Of a DNA stretch of 64,000 nt, positions 63,546-64,000 are shown one piece after another. The DNA is taken from contig OZ020245.1 in assembly GCA_963971285.1 (NCBI GenBank), positions 16,692,983 to 16,756,982 on the forward strand, read 5' to 3'. The translations under genes and the position numbers were made by a program. The DNA comes from Astropecten irregularis (lineage: Eukaryota > Echinodermata > Asteroidea > Paxillosida > Astropectinidae). The first letter of the stretch is position 1. Each line of letters starts with the position of its first letter. Below the pieces are notes generated by a model. The model saw only the letters and a program-made list of their open reading frames with translations, ran no database searches and was not told the DNA's origin.

Positions 63546-64000
63546 ATATAAATAAATTCAATGCTATGCCTTAATGCCATAGCCAAAGTACGACATTACT
63601 TATTACTTAATTTAAACTTAGTGTCACGGCCCACCTCTCGTACATTCTTCATCGAGACTCATTTTGATCAAGAGAGGGCAGTATTCTACTAGACTGTACA
63701 TCGAAGTAGTAACCTGAGTCCTCATGAATTTGCCGTGCGTTTTGATTTCACAGCGAATCATTTACAATCAGTTGCATGCAGCCGCAATAGGAACAGATTT
63801 TGTGAACTATTTCAAGCCGTATAATAAGGCACGCCTGCATGGATGTGTCTAATGTTGGTTTGTTTCACATTGCTCTGTATGATGGTAAGTTATCCGTGTG
63901 AACTCACATTACCTGCTGGGTAGAGGAGTCCTGATCTGCGTGAAACATTGAGGCCCTCCCCTTAGAAATGAAAGTTGAGACATAAAACAGCCCCACAAGT
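63546..64000. other. Right edge, presumed last intron of sulfatase C
   Basis: No sequence resembling the last sulfatase exon (STYKVHY or [12 protein letters not shown]) appears, so the exon should lie past 64000. Confidence 0.5.

Overview
The window looks like nuclear DNA from an invertebrate animal, most likely a marine deuterostome (echinoderm, hemichordate or amphioxus-like). The reasons are intron-rich genes with GT-AG junctions, a steryl-sulfatase-type family with a membrane hairpin, a rhodopsin-class GPCR, a eukaryotic tRNA-Val, tRNA-derived SINEs and a dense load of MITEs, hAT-like elements and a Penelope-like fragment. The species cannot be fixed from sequence alone.

The host backbone is a tandem array of sulfatase genes, all on the + strand: the last two exons of one copy (18-1153), a complete five-exon copy A (29336-49836), a complete five-exon copy B (51358-56600), and four exons of copy C (60224-63157) whose last exon lies beyond the right edge. 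Exon sizes and phases match between copies (exon 2 is always 123 nt, exon 4 always 285 nt, all introns phase 1). The catalytic exons are nearly identical, while the membrane hairpin has diverged.

Between about 15.2 and 28 kb lies a segment with an intact single-exon GPCR (17736-18740), a tRNA-Val(AAC) gene (21978-22050), a small two-exon coiled-coil membrane protein (22861-24179), and debris: two halves of a second GPCR copy (15604-16239 on +, 27803-28003 on -) and a sulfatase last-exon fossil on the - strand (20104-20290). The GPCR halves end on the same 5-bp sequence and abut the same transposon terminus. This fits a transposon insertion followed by an inversion with one breakpoint inside that transposon. 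The opposite strand of the sulfatase fossil agrees with the inversion.

The last intron of sulfatase A holds a complete Polinton/Maverick (33498-49264, 15.8 kb) with about 170-bp inverted termini and a perfect 6-bp target duplication CGTGTG. On its - strand are a protein-primed DNA polymerase B with five extra 5' exons, a packaging ATPase, an integrase with chromodomain, an adenain-like protease, major and minor capsid proteins and three small virion-type proteins, all without visible breaks. On its + strand is one transcription unit that starts with a WW domain and appears to end in two ways: the PC4-like domain is encoded inside a retained 258-nt intron that also carries a poly(A) signal, while splicing replaces it with a CxxC domain. 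I consider this unit, together with the triplicated 5' exon of the polymerase, the most novel feature of the window.

The rest is intergenic or intronic DNA rich in non-autonomous DNA transposons. Several have perfect 8-bp (hAT-type) or 3-bp target duplications, which are listed individually.
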